A DNA stretch of 64,000 nt, from the NCBI GenBank assembly GCA_947474705.1, contig CANJJS010000002.1, positions 1 through 64,000 of the forward strand, read 5' to 3'. The notes beneath the pieces were generated by a model. The model saw only the letters and a list, made by a program, of their open reading frames with translations. It did not search any database and was not told where the DNA came from. Shown piece after piece: positions 28,017 through 37,265 of the stretch. The translations under genes were made by a program, and so were the position numbers. Source of the stretch: Acetobacteraceae bacterium (GTDB lineage: Bacteria; Pseudomonadota; Alphaproteobacteria; Acetobacterales; Acetobacteraceae). Every line of letters starts with the position of its first letter. The stretch's first letter is position 1.

Positions 28017-29062
28017 GCGAAGGCGGGTGCGACTTCCGCCATGAATCGCGACATTTCGTCCAGCACCTGCCCGTGCGGTTTCAGGCCGACGTTGAAATAG
28101 AGGATAACCTCGTCGATCCCGGCATCACGCACGCCTTTCAAAATATCCGCGATTCGCGCGGCGGAGCCGATGAGAACGGAATTGGCGCTCAGATCCTCGG
28201 GCTGCACGTTACGCAGGCGCGCGACCATGTCGACGAAATACCGGTAGCTCGGCGGCGCGGTCTCGGGATCGCCGGGAAAGGCCGGGATGACGCATTCGCG
28301 GTAATAGCGGATCTGGCGGGCGCGCGCGGCGGCCTCTTGGTCCGGCGTATCGGCGAAATGGATGAAATAGCTGCACATGGTCCGTGTCTTCGGCTTCCCA
28401 TGCCGGGCCAGGGTTTCGCCGTGCAGATCGACCACCTGCCGCAGCCCGCCAAACGTCAACGCCGCCGCGAAGGGCGCGACGATCAGCCCACAGCCGAGAC
28501 GGCCCGCGAGTTCGATCGACGGCTTCGAAAACGACGCGACATAGGCGGGCAGCGGCCTCTGCACCGGCTTCGGGGTAATTTCTATATTTTCGAATTCGTA
28601 ATGTGTTCCGTTATGGGAAATCGGCCCGTCCGCGTCCCACAGCCGGCGGACAATCTCGAACCCTTCCTCGAACACCGCCTGGTTGTCGTCGAAATCGGCG
28701 CCCAGCGGTTCGTATTCCCGCCGGTCGTAGCCCCGGCCCGCCGCGAAATCGACCCGTCCGCCGCTGAGCAGATCCAAACTCGCCCATTGTTCCGCGACCC
28801 GGATGGGATGGTGCAGCGGCAACACGGTCACCGCCGGCGCGAGGCGAATGTTTTCCGTCCGCGCCGCGATCCAGGCCAGCGCCAGATCGGGGCAGGACAA
28901 TACCCCAAGCGTGGAAAAATGGTGCTCGCCGATCCAGGCGGAGTGCATGCCAAGCCGGTCGGCATGGATCGCCTCGGCGACGATATCGGCGACGAAGCGA
29001 TTGGCGCTCCGGGTATTGTCGCGGTAGCCGTTGTCGCTAAGGGTGAAGTAGCCGAATTTCAT
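28013..29062 (-). CDS. Luciferase-like (LLM class) flavin-dependent oxidoreductase
   Basis: A 349-residue TIM-barrel enzyme using FMNH2/F420-type chemistry. The start MKFGYFTLSDNGY is followed by the typical motifs: WIGEHHFSTLGVL, LAPAVTVLPLHHPIRVAEQW and DLLSGGRVDFAAGRGYDRRE. It is a paralogue of the gene at 31397-32428, with which it shares this pattern. The role is not known; members oxidise alkanesulfonates, long-chain alkanes or similar. Confidence 0.87.
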   Translation of the reverse strand: MKFGYFTLSDNGYRDNTRSANRFVADIVAEAIHADRLGMHSAWIGEHHFSTLGVLSCPDLALAWIAARTENIRLAPAVTVLPLHHPIRVAEQWASLDLLSGGRVDFAAGRGYDRREYEPLGADFDDNQAVFEEGFEIVRRLWDADGPISHNGTHYEFENIEITPKPVQRPLPAYVASFSKPSIELAGRLGCGLIVAPFAAALTFGGLRQVVDLHGETLARHGKPKTRTMCSYFIHFADTPDQEAAARARQIRYYRECVIPAFPGDPETAPPSYRYFVDMVARLRNVQPEDLSANSVLIGSAARIADILKGVRDAGIDEVILYFNVGLKPHGQVLDEMSRFMAEVAPAFA

Positions 29063-29187
29063 GCGCTCGATCCTTCCGCCTGAACCGCGGCGAGTATCGC
29101 GCGGATCGCCGCCGCTGTCAGGGCATGTTGCGCCGCCGCGGGCGCCGGTTCAGACTTCCGGCAATCATTCTGGGAAGGAACACCGCC

Positions 29188-30063
29188 ATGACTCAAGCCG
29201 GTTCGGGCGAATACACCTACGATGTGATTCGCGATTTCTTCAAACCGCCGCCGGGACAAACGATCGGTGTCGTCAGCCGCGTGGTGGCGGACGCCAATGA
29301 CAGAATTTACGTGTTTCAGCGGAAAGACCCGCCGGTGCTGGTGTACGAGCGCGATGGAACCTTCATGGGCGCCTGGGGTACCGGTGAGATCGCCGATCCG
29401 CACGGGCTGAAGATCGCCGGCGACCGCGTTTACGCCACGGACCGCACCGGTTCCGTCGCGAAATCCTTCACCCTGGACGGCAAACCCTTGCTGGAACTGG
29501 GACAACGCGGCGTTTATTCCGATACCGGTTGCACCGGCGCGCCCTGGCTGGCGGAGCGCGCGGCGGGTCCGTTCAATCATCCGACCGAAATGAACCTGCA
29601 CCCGAATGGCGACATTTACGTGACGGACGGGTATCGCAACGCGCGGGTCCACCGGTTTTCCGCCAACGGAACGTTAAAAACGTCCTGGGGTGCGCCCGGC
29701 AAAGGGCCCGGCGAGTTCCATCTGCCCCACAGCATCGTCTTCGACGACGCCGGATTGCTTTATGTCGCCGACCGCTCCAACCGGCGCATCCAGATTTTCA
29801 CGCCCGACGGCGAATATCTGGACCAATGGACCGGCATGGGCGGTCCCAACGACATCGCGCGCGGCAATGACGGAAATTTCTATATCGCCGAGCAGGAGGC
29901 GGATGGGAACCCGGCTTATGTCTGCGTGCGCGACCTCAAGGGAAACGTTTTGGCCAAACTGGAAAGCCGCCACGTCCACGGCATCGGCGTCGATTCCCAT
30001 GGCGACATCTACGCGGGCCTGACGGTCAACCGAGGCGTCGACAAGTTCGTTCGGCGGCGGTGA
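29188..30063 (+). CDS. NHL-repeat beta-propeller protein
   Basis: A 291-residue protein made of repeating NHL-type blades, for example DPHGLKIAGDRVYATDRTGS, FNHPTEMNLHPNGDIYVTDG, FHLPHSIVFDDAGLLYVADR and RIQIFTPDGEYLDQW. This pattern also resembles peptidyl-alpha-hydroxyglycine amidating lyase-like proteins. No signal peptide is apparent. GGGAAGGAA lies 9 bases before the ATG. It diverges from the luciferase-like gene by 125 bases. Its function is not established. Confidence 0.82.
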   Translation: MTQAGSGEYTYDVIRDFFKPPPGQTIGVVSRVVADANDRIYVFQRKDPPVLVYERDGTFMGAWGTGEIADPHGLKIAGDRVYATDRTGSVAKSFTLDGKPLLELGQRGVYSDTGCTGAPWLAERAAGPFNHPTEMNLHPNGDIYVTDGYRNARVHRFSANGTLKTSWGAPGKGPGEFHLPHSIVFDDAGLLYVADRSNRRIQIFTPDGEYLDQWTGMGGPNDIARGNDGNFYIAEQEADGNPAYVCVRDLKGNVLAKLESRHVHGIGVDSHGDIYAGLTVNRGVDKFVRRR

Positions 30064-30070
30064 CGGGCCG

Positions 30071-30105
30071 CGGCGCGCGGATTGCGTTCCGCGCGCCGTC
30101 CCTTT
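30071..30105 (+). terminator. Terminator hairpin between convergent genes
   Basis: CGGCGCGCGGA (30071-30081) and TCCGCGCGCCG (30088-30098) form a perfect 11-bp stem with a 6-base loop. A weak T-rich tail (TCCCTTTG) follows on the + strand. It is 8 bases after the NHL gene stop and just before the end of the convergent lyase gene. Confidence 0.6.
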
Positions 30106-30108
30106 GCT

Positions 30109-31029
30109 TCAAACCTGAGGCATCGCCGGCGGAATGACCGTCGTCACGATCGAGGCATCCAACGCCTCGTAATCGTGATATCCGATCGTCGCGTACAGCT
30201 CGGCCCGCGTTTGCATCCGGTCCACCATCTTGTGCGTGCCGTCGGCTTCCTTCAGCGAGGTGTAAAGTTCCGCCTGCGCCTTGTTGGCGACCCGCAACGA
30301 CGACACCGGCCAGATCACCATTTTGTAGCCCATGTCCTCGAACTCGGCGCCGGTGAAGAACGGCGTGCGGCCGAACTCGGTCATGTTCGCCAGCAGCGGC
30401 ACACCCGGCAAACGCCGCGCGACCTCCTTGAACATGTCCGCCGTGGTCAGCGCCTCCGGGAAAATCGCGTCCGCGCCGGCATCCAGGAACAGCTTCGCGC
30501 GGCCGACACAGCCGTCGAGGCCCTCCGACGCCGCCGCGTCGGTGCGCGCGACAATGTAAAGATGTTTGCGGGCTTTGCGCGCCGCCGCGATCTTGGCGGC
30601 CATGTCGTGCGGATCGGCCAGTTTCTTGTCATTCAAATGGCCGCATTTCTTGGGCAGCAACTGGTCCTCGATATGCACCGCCGCCGCGCCCGCGTCCTCG
30701 AACGAGCGGATCATGTGCATGACGTTCAACGCCTCGCCATAGCCGGTGTCGCCATCGACCAGCAGCGGCAGGCCGGTGGCGCGGGCGATCTGGCGAACGA
30801 AGAAACAGACCTCGTCGACCGTGATCATGCCCACATCGGGAATGCCCATCGACGCGGTCATCGCGGCACCCGACAGATAATGCGCCTCGAACCCCGCCGC
30901 CTTGGCCTGCAACGCGGCCTGGCCATTATGGCTCCCCGGCATCCGCAAAATACCCGGACGGGCGAGCAACGCGCGGAACCGATCGCCCGCGGGCGCGGTG
31001 GGCAGATCGTCGGCGACAAGATACGTCAT
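30109..31029 (-). CDS. Isocitrate lyase/PEP mutase superfamily lyase (methylisocitrate lyase-like)
   Basis: A 306-residue TIM-barrel lyase. The superfamily catalytic loop KKCGHLNDKKL is present, together with ILRMPGSHNGQAALQAKAAG, GLPLLVDGDTGYGEALNVMH, VHIEDQLLPKKCGH, IVARTDAAASEGLDG and PLLANMTEFGRTPFF. This places it near PrpB and 2,3-dimethylmalate lyases. No prpC or prpD is adjacent, though a citrate synthase-like gene lies 4 kb away. I chose ATG 31029 as the start; an ATG at 31050 is possible. Confidence 0.85.
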   Translation of the reverse strand: MTYLVADDLPTAPAGDRFRALLARPGILRMPGSHNGQAALQAKAAGFEAHYLSGAAMTASMGIPDVGMITVDEVCFFVRQIARATGLPLLVDGDTGYGEALNVMHMIRSFEDAGAAAVHIEDQLLPKKCGHLNDKKLADPHDMAAKIAAARKARKHLYIVARTDAAASEGLDGCVGRAKLFLDAGADAIFPEALTTADMFKEVARRLPGVPLLANMTEFGRTPFFTGAEFEDMGYKMVIWPVSSLRVANKAQAELYTSLKEADGTHKMVDRMQTRAELYATIGYHDYEALDASIVTTVIPPAMPQV

Positions 31030-31114
31030 GGGGCACACTCCGAAACACAAGACCCCACCCGATAATCCATTCCTGCCCGGCCCGGAAGGCGGGCTTGGTC
31101 GGTGGGGCGGTGTT

Positions 31115-31390
31115 TGCGGGCGCGCCGGGGCTTTGCCCCGGACCCCACGAGGGCTCCGCCCTTCGAACCCGCCAGGGCGGGCCCCCCCGCCTTCGCAGGG
31201 GCAAGCCTGGACCCGGTTAATTGGGGGAGATGAAGAAGGGGGCCATCCTGGACGTTGAAACGTCGAGGATGGCCCCCTTCTTCATCTCCCCCAAAGAATG
31301 GCATCCAAGGCCCTGCCTTGGCGGGGGTTGAGGGGGCAGCGCCCCCCACGGGGTCCGGGGCGGAGCCCAGGGACTTACCCGCCCGCGCCC
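31115..31390. repeat. Long palindromic element, copy D
   Basis: It has the same core as the other copies: GGGGCTTTGCCCCGGACCCC, then GGGGGAGATGAAGAAGGG with its perfect partner, and CCACGGGGTCCGGGGCGGAG. The central stem here is unbroken for about 28 bp, ending GGCCATCCT on one side and AGGATGGCC on the other. The outermost terminal repeats differ from copies A-C. It stops close to the stop codon of the second luciferase-like gene (31397). Confidence 0.88.
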
Positions 31391-31396
31391 GTCGTT

Positions 31397-32428
31397 TTAC
31401 TCCGCAACGCGCTTCTGGGCTTCGCCCTTGAAGGCCGGCATGACCTCGCGGGCGAAGCGGCGGAGGTTTTCGCGGGACGTGCCGCCGCCATTCAGCAACA
31501 AATATTCCACGCCCTGGTCGCGCAGACGCTGGATCTTGCGAATGATCTGATCCGGCGTGCCGAACAGGGTCGCTTCCTCGTTGGCTTCCTTTGTGTCGGA
31601 GAAGGCCATGATGGACGCGGTGTTGTTCTTGTCGGGGCGTTGGCTGATGTCGTGCAGACGTTTTTGCGCGATCATGCGGCGTTCCAGCGCGGCGTCTTTT
31701 TCCGCTTCCGTGTCGGCGACGAAGAAAGCGCGGGCGACGCCGACCTGGTGGGGGTGGAAGCCGAATCCATTGGCGATCATCGCGTCGCGATAAATGTTGA
31801 ACCGCTTCACCGTCTCGTCGATCGAGGCGAACTGGTCCAACAGCAGATGGTGGCCGCGCGCGGCGACGCGTTCGATCGAGTCGGGGTGGCCGGCGCCCTG
31901 CCAGAACGGCGGATGCGGGCGCTGCACGGTCGGCGGCTCCACCACGATATCGTCGTAAGACCAGAATTTGCCGCGGTAATCGAACCGCTCGTCGGAGGTC
32001 CAGGACTTCGTGACGATGTCGATCGATTCCTCGAAGCGGGCCTGACCCTCTTCCATCGGAATGCGGAAGCCTTCGTATTCGTTGTGCCGGTAGCCTTTGC
32101 CGACGCCGAAATCCAGGCGCCCACCGGACAGCAGATCGACGGTCGCCGCCTGCTCGGCCAAAAGCACCGGATTGTGCCAGGGCAGCACCAGCACCGCCGT
32201 CCCGAGCCGAATCGTCGAGGTTTTGGCGCCGATCCAGGTAAGCAGGTTCAGGGTCGCGGAGACCTGGCCGAAGCCGGTGAAATGATGCTCGACGATGAAG
32301 CAGCTTTCGTAGCCGAGCGATTCCGCCTCGATCACGTAATCGATGTAGTCGCGGAAACCGGCGGAACTGTCGACGTCGGGGTTGTTGGAACGTTGCGCCG
32401 TGGCGGCACCGAACAGGCCGAATTTCAT
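31397..32428 (-). CDS. Luciferase-like (LLM class) flavin-dependent oxidoreductase, second copy
   Basis: A 343-residue TIM-barrel enzyme starting MKFGLFGAATAQRSNNPDVD. Motifs: FIVEHHFTGFGQVSATLNLL, RLGTAVLVLPWHNPVLLAEQ, DLLSGGRLDFGVGKGYRHNE and QRPHPPFWQGAGHPDSIERV. Compared with its neighbour at 28013 it has a different N-terminus and C-terminus, so the two are old paralogues. It is divergent from the ABC transporter permease with 114 bases between starts. Substrate unknown. Confidence 0.87.
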   Translation of the reverse strand: MKFGLFGAATAQRSNNPDVDSSAGFRDYIDYVIEAESLGYESCFIVEHHFTGFGQVSATLNLLTWIGAKTSTIRLGTAVLVLPWHNPVLLAEQAATVDLLSGGRLDFGVGKGYRHNEYEGFRIPMEEGQARFEESIDIVTKSWTSDERFDYRGKFWSYDDIVVEPPTVQRPHPPFWQGAGHPDSIERVAARGHHLLLDQFASIDETVKRFNIYRDAMIANGFGFHPHQVGVARAFFVADTEAEKDAALERRMIAQKRLHDISQRPDKNNTASIMAFSDTKEANEEATLFGTPDQIIRKIQRLRDQGVEYLLLNGGGTSRENLRRFAREVMPAFKGEAQKRVAE

Positions 32429-32542
32429 GGGACGTCTCTCGCGGCAGGTGGTTGCGATCGGGTAAAGTGTGCTTAAACGAGGGCTGTAACACGATTGAAC
32501 GAACCGGACCAATGTCCGGACCGGCGGGGAGATACGACGAAA

Positions 32543-34222
32543 GTGAGTGGACAGGGGGAATGGGCGCAAAAGCGGCTGCCCGCGGCCGGCGTCGCGGTGG
32601 GGGTCATCCTGATCGCGGGCCCATTCCTGGCCACGGTGGTGCGAAGCCTGCTGGTCTGGCGCGACGACTCGCCGCATCTGTCGCTGGGCAATTTCGCGAA
32701 CCTGTTCGGCGATGCGCGCTTCGTCTCCGCCGCCACGAACACCTTGGTCGCCGGGGTCTGCACGACCTTCTTCAGCCTGATTCTCGGATTTAGCCTCGCC
32801 TTTCTGGTCTGCCGCACCGATATGCCGGGCCGCCGCTGGCTGGAAACCGCCAATCTGGTGCCGTTTTTCCTCTCCCCCTATGTCGGCGCCATCTCCTGGA
32901 TCTATCTGCTGGCCCCGCATGGCGGGCTGCTGCCCGCGCTGGTCCGGACCCATCTCGGCATCTCGCTGGAATGGCTGAACATCTACAGCGTGCCCGGCGT
33001 GATTTTCGTCCTCACGCTGTTCTACACACCCTACGTCTACCTCTTCGTCACCCCGCCCTTGCGCGAGATGGACGCGTCGTTCGAGGACGCGGCGCGGGTC
33101 CACGGCGCCTCCTTCTGGTACACCACCCGCCACATCACCTTGCCGCTGGTCATGCCGGCGATGCTGTCGGCCGGCCTGATCGTGTTCGTGACCAGCGCGG
33201 GCCTGTTCGACGTGCCCCTGGCTCTCGCCGCGCCGCGAGGGATCCGGTTCATGCCGACCGAGATCTTCGCGATGGTGCAATACCCCTCCGACCTTGGCAA
33301 AGCGGCCGCCTTCGGCATGGTCGTGCTGACGGTCACGGTGATGCTGACATTGTGGCAGCGGAAATTTCTGGCGGGACGCCGCTTCGACACGATCACCGGC
33401 AAAGGCTACCGCCCGCGCACCATTAAACTGCGTTTGCCCACGAAAATCGCCGCTTTGACGCTGGAAGCGATCTATGTCGGCGGCGGCGTGGTGCTGCCTT
33501 TGTTCGTGCTGCTGCTGGTATCGTTCTCGAAGCTGTGGACGGGCCGATTCCTGTGGCGGACGGCGACCACGGGCAATTACGAGTATATCCTGACGAAATA
33601 CGACCTGACGCGGACGGCGATCGCCAACAGCCTGTTCCTGGCCGTGACCGGCGCCACGATCGGCGTCGGGCTGGCGGTGCTGCAAGGCTATTACCTGACC
33701 CGGGGCAACCCGAAACGGCGGGCGCTGATGGAAACCCTGCTGTCGCTGCCGCTGGGCATCCCGGGCATTATTCTCGGCCTCGGCTTCCTGATCATGGCGC
33801 TGCACACGCCGCTTTACAGCACGCTGACGATCATCCTGATCGCCTATATCGCGCGCTTCCAGCCCTTCGCGACCCGCAACGTCACCGCCATGTTCATGGC
33901 GATCAACCCGGAGCTGGAACAAAGCGCGCGGGCCTCCGGCGCGACCTGGAAACAGACGATGCGCCACATCGTGCTGCCGCTGCTGAAACCGTCCCTGATC
34001 GCGTCCTGGCTGATGCTGTTCGTGATCTTCATCCGCGAACTGGGCGCCACCATCCTGCTCTACGCGCAGGGCACCGAAACCATCTCCGTCGCCATGGTTG
34101 TCCTCAGCGAGCGCAGTTCCGGCTACGTCGCCGCGCTGGCCGTGGTGCAACTGATCCTGCTGCTGGTCGCCTTCATCGCGTTCCAGATCACCCGCACGCC
34201 GATATCGCAGAGGTCGACATGA
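32543..34222 (+). CDS. Double-domain ABC transporter permease (FbpB/iron type)
   Basis: A 559-residue inner-membrane protein made of two fused permease halves with about 12 membrane spans, as in iron(III) permeases. Each half carries the coupling EAA-like loop: REMDASFEDAARVHGASFWY and NPELEQSARASGATWKQTMR. GTG 32543 has GGGGAG 11 bases before it; a TTG at 32495 without a ribosome-binding site is the alternative. The stop overlaps the ATPase start. No periplasmic binding-protein gene is adjacent. Confidence 0.87.
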   Translation: MSGQGEWAQKRLPAAGVAVGVILIAGPFLATVVRSLLVWRDDSPHLSLGNFANLFGDARFVSAATNTLVAGVCTTFFSLILGFSLAFLVCRTDMPGRRWLETANLVPFFLSPYVGAISWIYLLAPHGGLLPALVRTHLGISLEWLNIYSVPGVIFVLTLFYTPYVYLFVTPPLREMDASFEDAARVHGASFWYTTRHITLPLVMPAMLSAGLIVFVTSAGLFDVPLALAAPRGIRFMPTEIFAMVQYPSDLGKAAAFGMVVLTVTVMLTLWQRKFLAGRRFDTITGKGYRPRTIKLRLPTKIAALTLEAIYVGGGVVLPLFVLLLVSFSKLWTGRFLWRTATTGNYEYILTKYDLTRTAIANSLFLAVTGATIGVGLAVLQGYYLTRGNPKRRALMETLLSLPLGIPGIILGLGFLIMALHTPLYSTLTIILIAYIARFQPFATRNVTAMFMAINPELEQSARASGATWKQTMRHIVLPLLKPSLIASWLMLFVIFIRELGATILLYAQGTETISVAMVVLSERSSGYVAALAVVQLILLLVAFIAFQITRTPISQRST

Positions 34223-35295
34223 GTTCCGTTCGCGTCCAGGGTCTGACCAAGCGTTTCGGCAACCATGCCGCGGTGTTCGAGGTGTCGTTCGACGTGCCCA
34301 CCGGCGGCACCATCGCGCTGCTGGGGCCCAGCGGCTGCGGCAAAACCACGATCCTGCGCTGCCTGGCCGGACTCGAAACCCCGGACTTCGGCGTTATCGA
34401 CATCGACGGCGAGCCCGTGTTCGACCATGCCAAGGGCATCGACCTCGCGCCCGAACGCCGCGGTCTGGGGATCGTGTTCCAGTCCTATGCCGTCTGGCCG
34501 CACATGACCGTCGCGGAAAACGTCGCCTTCCCCTTGAAGGTCCGCGGCATGGGCGCGGCCGAGCGCAAGGACCGCGCCGCGCGCATGCTGGAACTCGTGG
34601 GGCTGAAAGGCTTCGAGGACCGGTCCGCGACCCTCGTCTCCGGCGGCCAGCAACAACGCATCGCGCTCGCCCGCGCTTTGGTGCACGAACCGCGTTTGGT
34701 GCTTTTCGACGAGGCGCTGTCGAACCTCGACACCCGCCTGCGCCAGCAAATGCGGATGGAACTGCGCATGCTGCAAGAGCGGCTCGGCTTCACCGCCGTC
34801 TACGTCACCCACGATCAGGCCGAGGCCTTCGGGCTCGCGGATACCGTCATCCTGATGAACAACGGCGCGATCGAGATCACCGGACCGTCGCGGGAGGTGT
34901 TCCTGCATCCGCGCAGCGCCTTCGCCGCCCGGTTCTTCGGGATGAATGTGCTGGAAGGGCGGCTGCTCGAAAGCCAGTCGGACCCGCGCTATTTGGAAGC
35001 GGAACTCAGCCCCCGCCTGATCGTCCGGGGGGTCGCCGCGCCGGAACAGGACCTGCAACCCAACGGCCGCGTGCTCGCCTGTATCCGCAAGGACGCCGTC
35101 CACGTCTTCCGCCCGGAACGGCCCGAGGACGCCACCGGCACCATCGTCGCCGCCTCGTTTCTGGGCGCCGAGGAAGAATACCTGGTCGAGGTCGCCGGTG
35201 TGCGAATCCAGACGATCGGCGCGGCGGTGGGGCTCCAAAAAGGCGACGCGGTTTGTGTGACCATGGCCGCCGACGAATGGGTGTTTGTAAGGTGA
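34219..35295 (+). CDS. ABC transporter ATP-binding protein (FbpC/PotA type)
   Basis: A 358-residue ATPase: Walker A GPSGCGKTT, Q-loop FQSYAVWPHMTV, signature LVSGGQQQRIALARAL, Walker B RLVLFDEALSNLDTRL and H-loop VYVTHDQAEAFGLAD. A C-terminal regulatory beta domain of about 120 residues (ACIRKDAVHVFRP) marks the iron/spermidine/sugar subgroup. It works with the permease just upstream (ATGA overlap). The substrate is probably a ferric ion, a polyamine or a sugar phosphate; the sequence alone does not choose. Confidence 0.9.
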   Translation: MSSVRVQGLTKRFGNHAAVFEVSFDVPTGGTIALLGPSGCGKTTILRCLAGLETPDFGVIDIDGEPVFDHAKGIDLAPERRGLGIVFQSYAVWPHMTVAENVAFPLKVRGMGAAERKDRAARMLELVGLKGFEDRSATLVSGGQQQRIALARALVHEPRLVLFDEALSNLDTRLRQQMRMELRMLQERLGFTAVYVTHDQAEAFGLADTVILMNNGAIEITGPSREVFLHPRSAFAARFFGMNVLEGRLLESQSDPRYLEAELSPRLIVRGVAAPEQDLQPNGRVLACIRKDAVHVFRPERPEDATGTIVAASFLGAEEEYLVEVAGVRIQTIGAAVGLQKGDAVCVTMAADEWVFVR

Positions 35296-35360
35296 CGATT
35301 TTCCGGGCATCGGCTGGCTGACGAAAGCCTGGCCCTTCCTGGCGATTTTGGAGAAAATTT

Positions 35361-35490
35361 CAGCCCCTGGGCTCTGCCCCGGACCCCGCGAGGGCTTTGC
35401 CCTTCGAACCCACCAGGGCGGAGGCCCAGGACCCGTTTCATTGGGAACAGGGAGGCGGCCGCGGCTTTCGACCGCCCTCCCCGTCCCGAT
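35361..35490. repeat. Palindromic element, copy E (left half and centre only)
   Basis: The left arm (GCCCCTGGGCTCTGCCCCGG, CCTTCGAACCCACCAGGGC, GGACCCGTTTCATTGGG) matches the other copies. The centre is new: GGGAACAGGGAGGCGG faces CCGCCCTCCCCGTCCCG, so the hairpin has a different sequence but the same position. The right arm is missing; the element ends at the stop codon of the convergent ThDP enzyme. It separates the ABC transporter and that gene. Confidence 0.8.
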
Positions 35491-37175
35491 CAGCGCATCG
35501 TCGTCCCCCGCTCATACCGCCGCCACGCGCTCATTTGAATCGCCGACGTCTTGCAATGCACCACCACCGGCTTCGTTTTCACGGCGAAGGCGCGCGCGAT
35601 GCCATCGGCGATTTCGGCTTCGGTCTGAATCGTGATCCCCTCGGCACCGAAGGCGCGCGCCCATGCCGCGAAGTCGGGGTTGGTGAGGCGCATGGCTTCC
35701 ATGAAATCGCGCTCGGGGTAACGCACGTAGCTGTGCATGCCGATCGTGCCGTACATGGAATTGTCGGAAATGATGACAATCGGGGCGCAGCCGTACTGGA
35801 ACGCGGTCGCCAGTTCGTTGCCCGCCATCAGCGTGCCGCCATCGCCCATGAACGCCACGACCTGGCGTCCAGGACGGCGCAGACCGGCGGCGACGGCCAT
35901 CGGCATGCCGGAGCCCATGGCGCCGACGATCGACGAATGGAACTCTTGCGTTTGCTTAAAGCCGATGTAGCGATGCACATAGGAGCCGAAATTGCCCGCG
36001 TCCGTCGTGATAATCGCGTCGTCGGCCAGGTGCTTGTCCACCTCGCACACGATCGCGGCGAAGTTGATGCCGTCCGGCGTGGGTTCCCATTTCTTGGCGA
36101 GCAACGACAAATGCCGCTCGTTCAGGCCGGCAACCCAGGCCTTGCGCTTGCCGGCATCGGCGGGCGCGCCTTTCGCGAGCAGGCCCTTGATCACCTCGTG
36201 CGGATCGGCGGGGATGCCGAGATCGACGCGCCAGACCTTGCCGATTTCGTTGGGGTCGGGCCAGACATGGACCAGCGGCAATTGCGGCTGGGGCGCGGCG
36301 GGAAAGGTGTAGGACTGGCTGACGGAGTCGGTGAGTCGCTCGCCCAAGGAAACGATGAGGTCGGCGCGTTTCATTTCGGAAATGAGAACGGGCGGGACAC
36401 GGATGCCCATGTAGCCGCCGAAATTCGGATGGTTGGCGTCGAACAGATGCGGGCGGCGATGGGTGGGGTTGATCGGCAGCATCCACGTCTCGGCCAATGT
36501 CCGCAGATCGGCCAGCGCGGCCTTGTCGTGCAGCGCGCTCGCCTGCATCGCGCCGCCGACCAGGATCAGGGGGCGTTCCGCCTTCGCCAGCATGTCCGCC
36601 AGGCGGTCGAGGTCCTGGGGCCGCGCGCCGGGGATCATGCGGGGGCGCGGGAGGTTGACCTCGGCGTCGGTTTCCTCGTCGAAAATATCCTCGGGCAGGA
36701 TGACGGCGACCGGGCCGGGCGTGCCGTTCTCGGCGATGTGGAACGCGCGGGCCAGCGCTTCGGAGGCGGTTTCGGGCTCGTTCACCTCGATCACCGCCTT
36801 GGTGATGTCGGAGAGCAGCTTCGAATAATTTTGTTCCTGGAGCGCGCCACGTCCAAAATCCTTGCGCTCGACCTGGCCCACCAGCATGACCATCGGCGTC
36901 GCGTCGTGAAACGCCGAGTGCAGGGCGACCATGCCGTTCGAGAGGCCCGGCCCGCGGGAGACCGCGCAGACCCCGGCGCGCGCGCGCAGCCGTCCGTCGG
37001 CGACCGCCATGAACCCGGCGCCCGCCTCGTGCCGGCAAACGATCATGCGGATGGAATTGCGCTCGTTCAACACCGAGGTCAGGCCGACATAGCTTTCGCC
37101 CGGCACGAAGAAAATCTGGTCGACATCGTGCGCTTCGAGCGTGTCGGCGATCAGCCGTGCGACGGTGGTGTTCAT
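35490..37175 (-). CDS. Thiamine diphosphate-dependent enzyme, acetolactate synthase-like
   Basis: A 561-residue ThDP enzyme with all three domains. N-terminal: FFVPGESYVGLTSVLNERN holds the catalytic glutamate, followed by HEAGAGFMAVADGR and SRGPGLSNGMVALHSAFHD. C-terminal: FMGDGGTLMAGNELATAFQY, then GCAPIVIISDNSMYG is the ThDP-binding GDG...N motif. It is in the acetolactate synthase/oxalyl-CoA decarboxylase superfamily, but no regulatory subunit gene follows. The reaction may be a decarboxylation or ligation of a keto-acid. The ATG at 37175 has GGAG 10 bases upstream. Confidence 0.87.
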   Translation of the reverse strand: MNTTVARLIADTLEAHDVDQIFFVPGESYVGLTSVLNERNSIRMIVCRHEAGAGFMAVADGRLRARAGVCAVSRGPGLSNGMVALHSAFHDATPMVMLVGQVERKDFGRGALQEQNYSKLLSDITKAVIEVNEPETASEALARAFHIAENGTPGPVAVILPEDIFDEETDAEVNLPRPRMIPGARPQDLDRLADMLAKAERPLILVGGAMQASALHDKAALADLRTLAETWMLPINPTHRRPHLFDANHPNFGGYMGIRVPPVLISEMKRADLIVSLGERLTDSVSQSYTFPAAPQPQLPLVHVWPDPNEIGKVWRVDLGIPADPHEVIKGLLAKGAPADAGKRKAWVAGLNERHLSLLAKKWEPTPDGINFAAIVCEVDKHLADDAIITTDAGNFGSYVHRYIGFKQTQEFHSSIVGAMGSGMPMAVAAGLRRPGRQVVAFMGDGGTLMAGNELATAFQYGCAPIVIISDNSMYGTIGMHSYVRYPERDFMEAMRLTNPDFAAWARAFGAEGITIQTEAEIADGIARAFAVKTKPVVVHCKTSAIQMSAWRRYERGTTMR

Positions 37176-37265
37176 TTTGGAGCGTCTCCCGCGGTTCTTT
37201 TGGAAGGATAAGGCGTGTAGGGAGCGGTGAGAAGGCACTCTCTCCCCGGAAGGATTCGGACGCCC

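Noticed and set aside
29059-29652. Minus-strand frame of 197 codons overlapping the luciferase-like gene start
   Set aside because: It lies antisense to the NHL gene and has no motif. The apparent stop/start overlap is coincidental.
31397-34150. Large minus-strand frame running through the ABC permease
   Set aside because: Only the 31397-32428 part has a luciferase-like sequence; the rest is antisense to clear permease domains.
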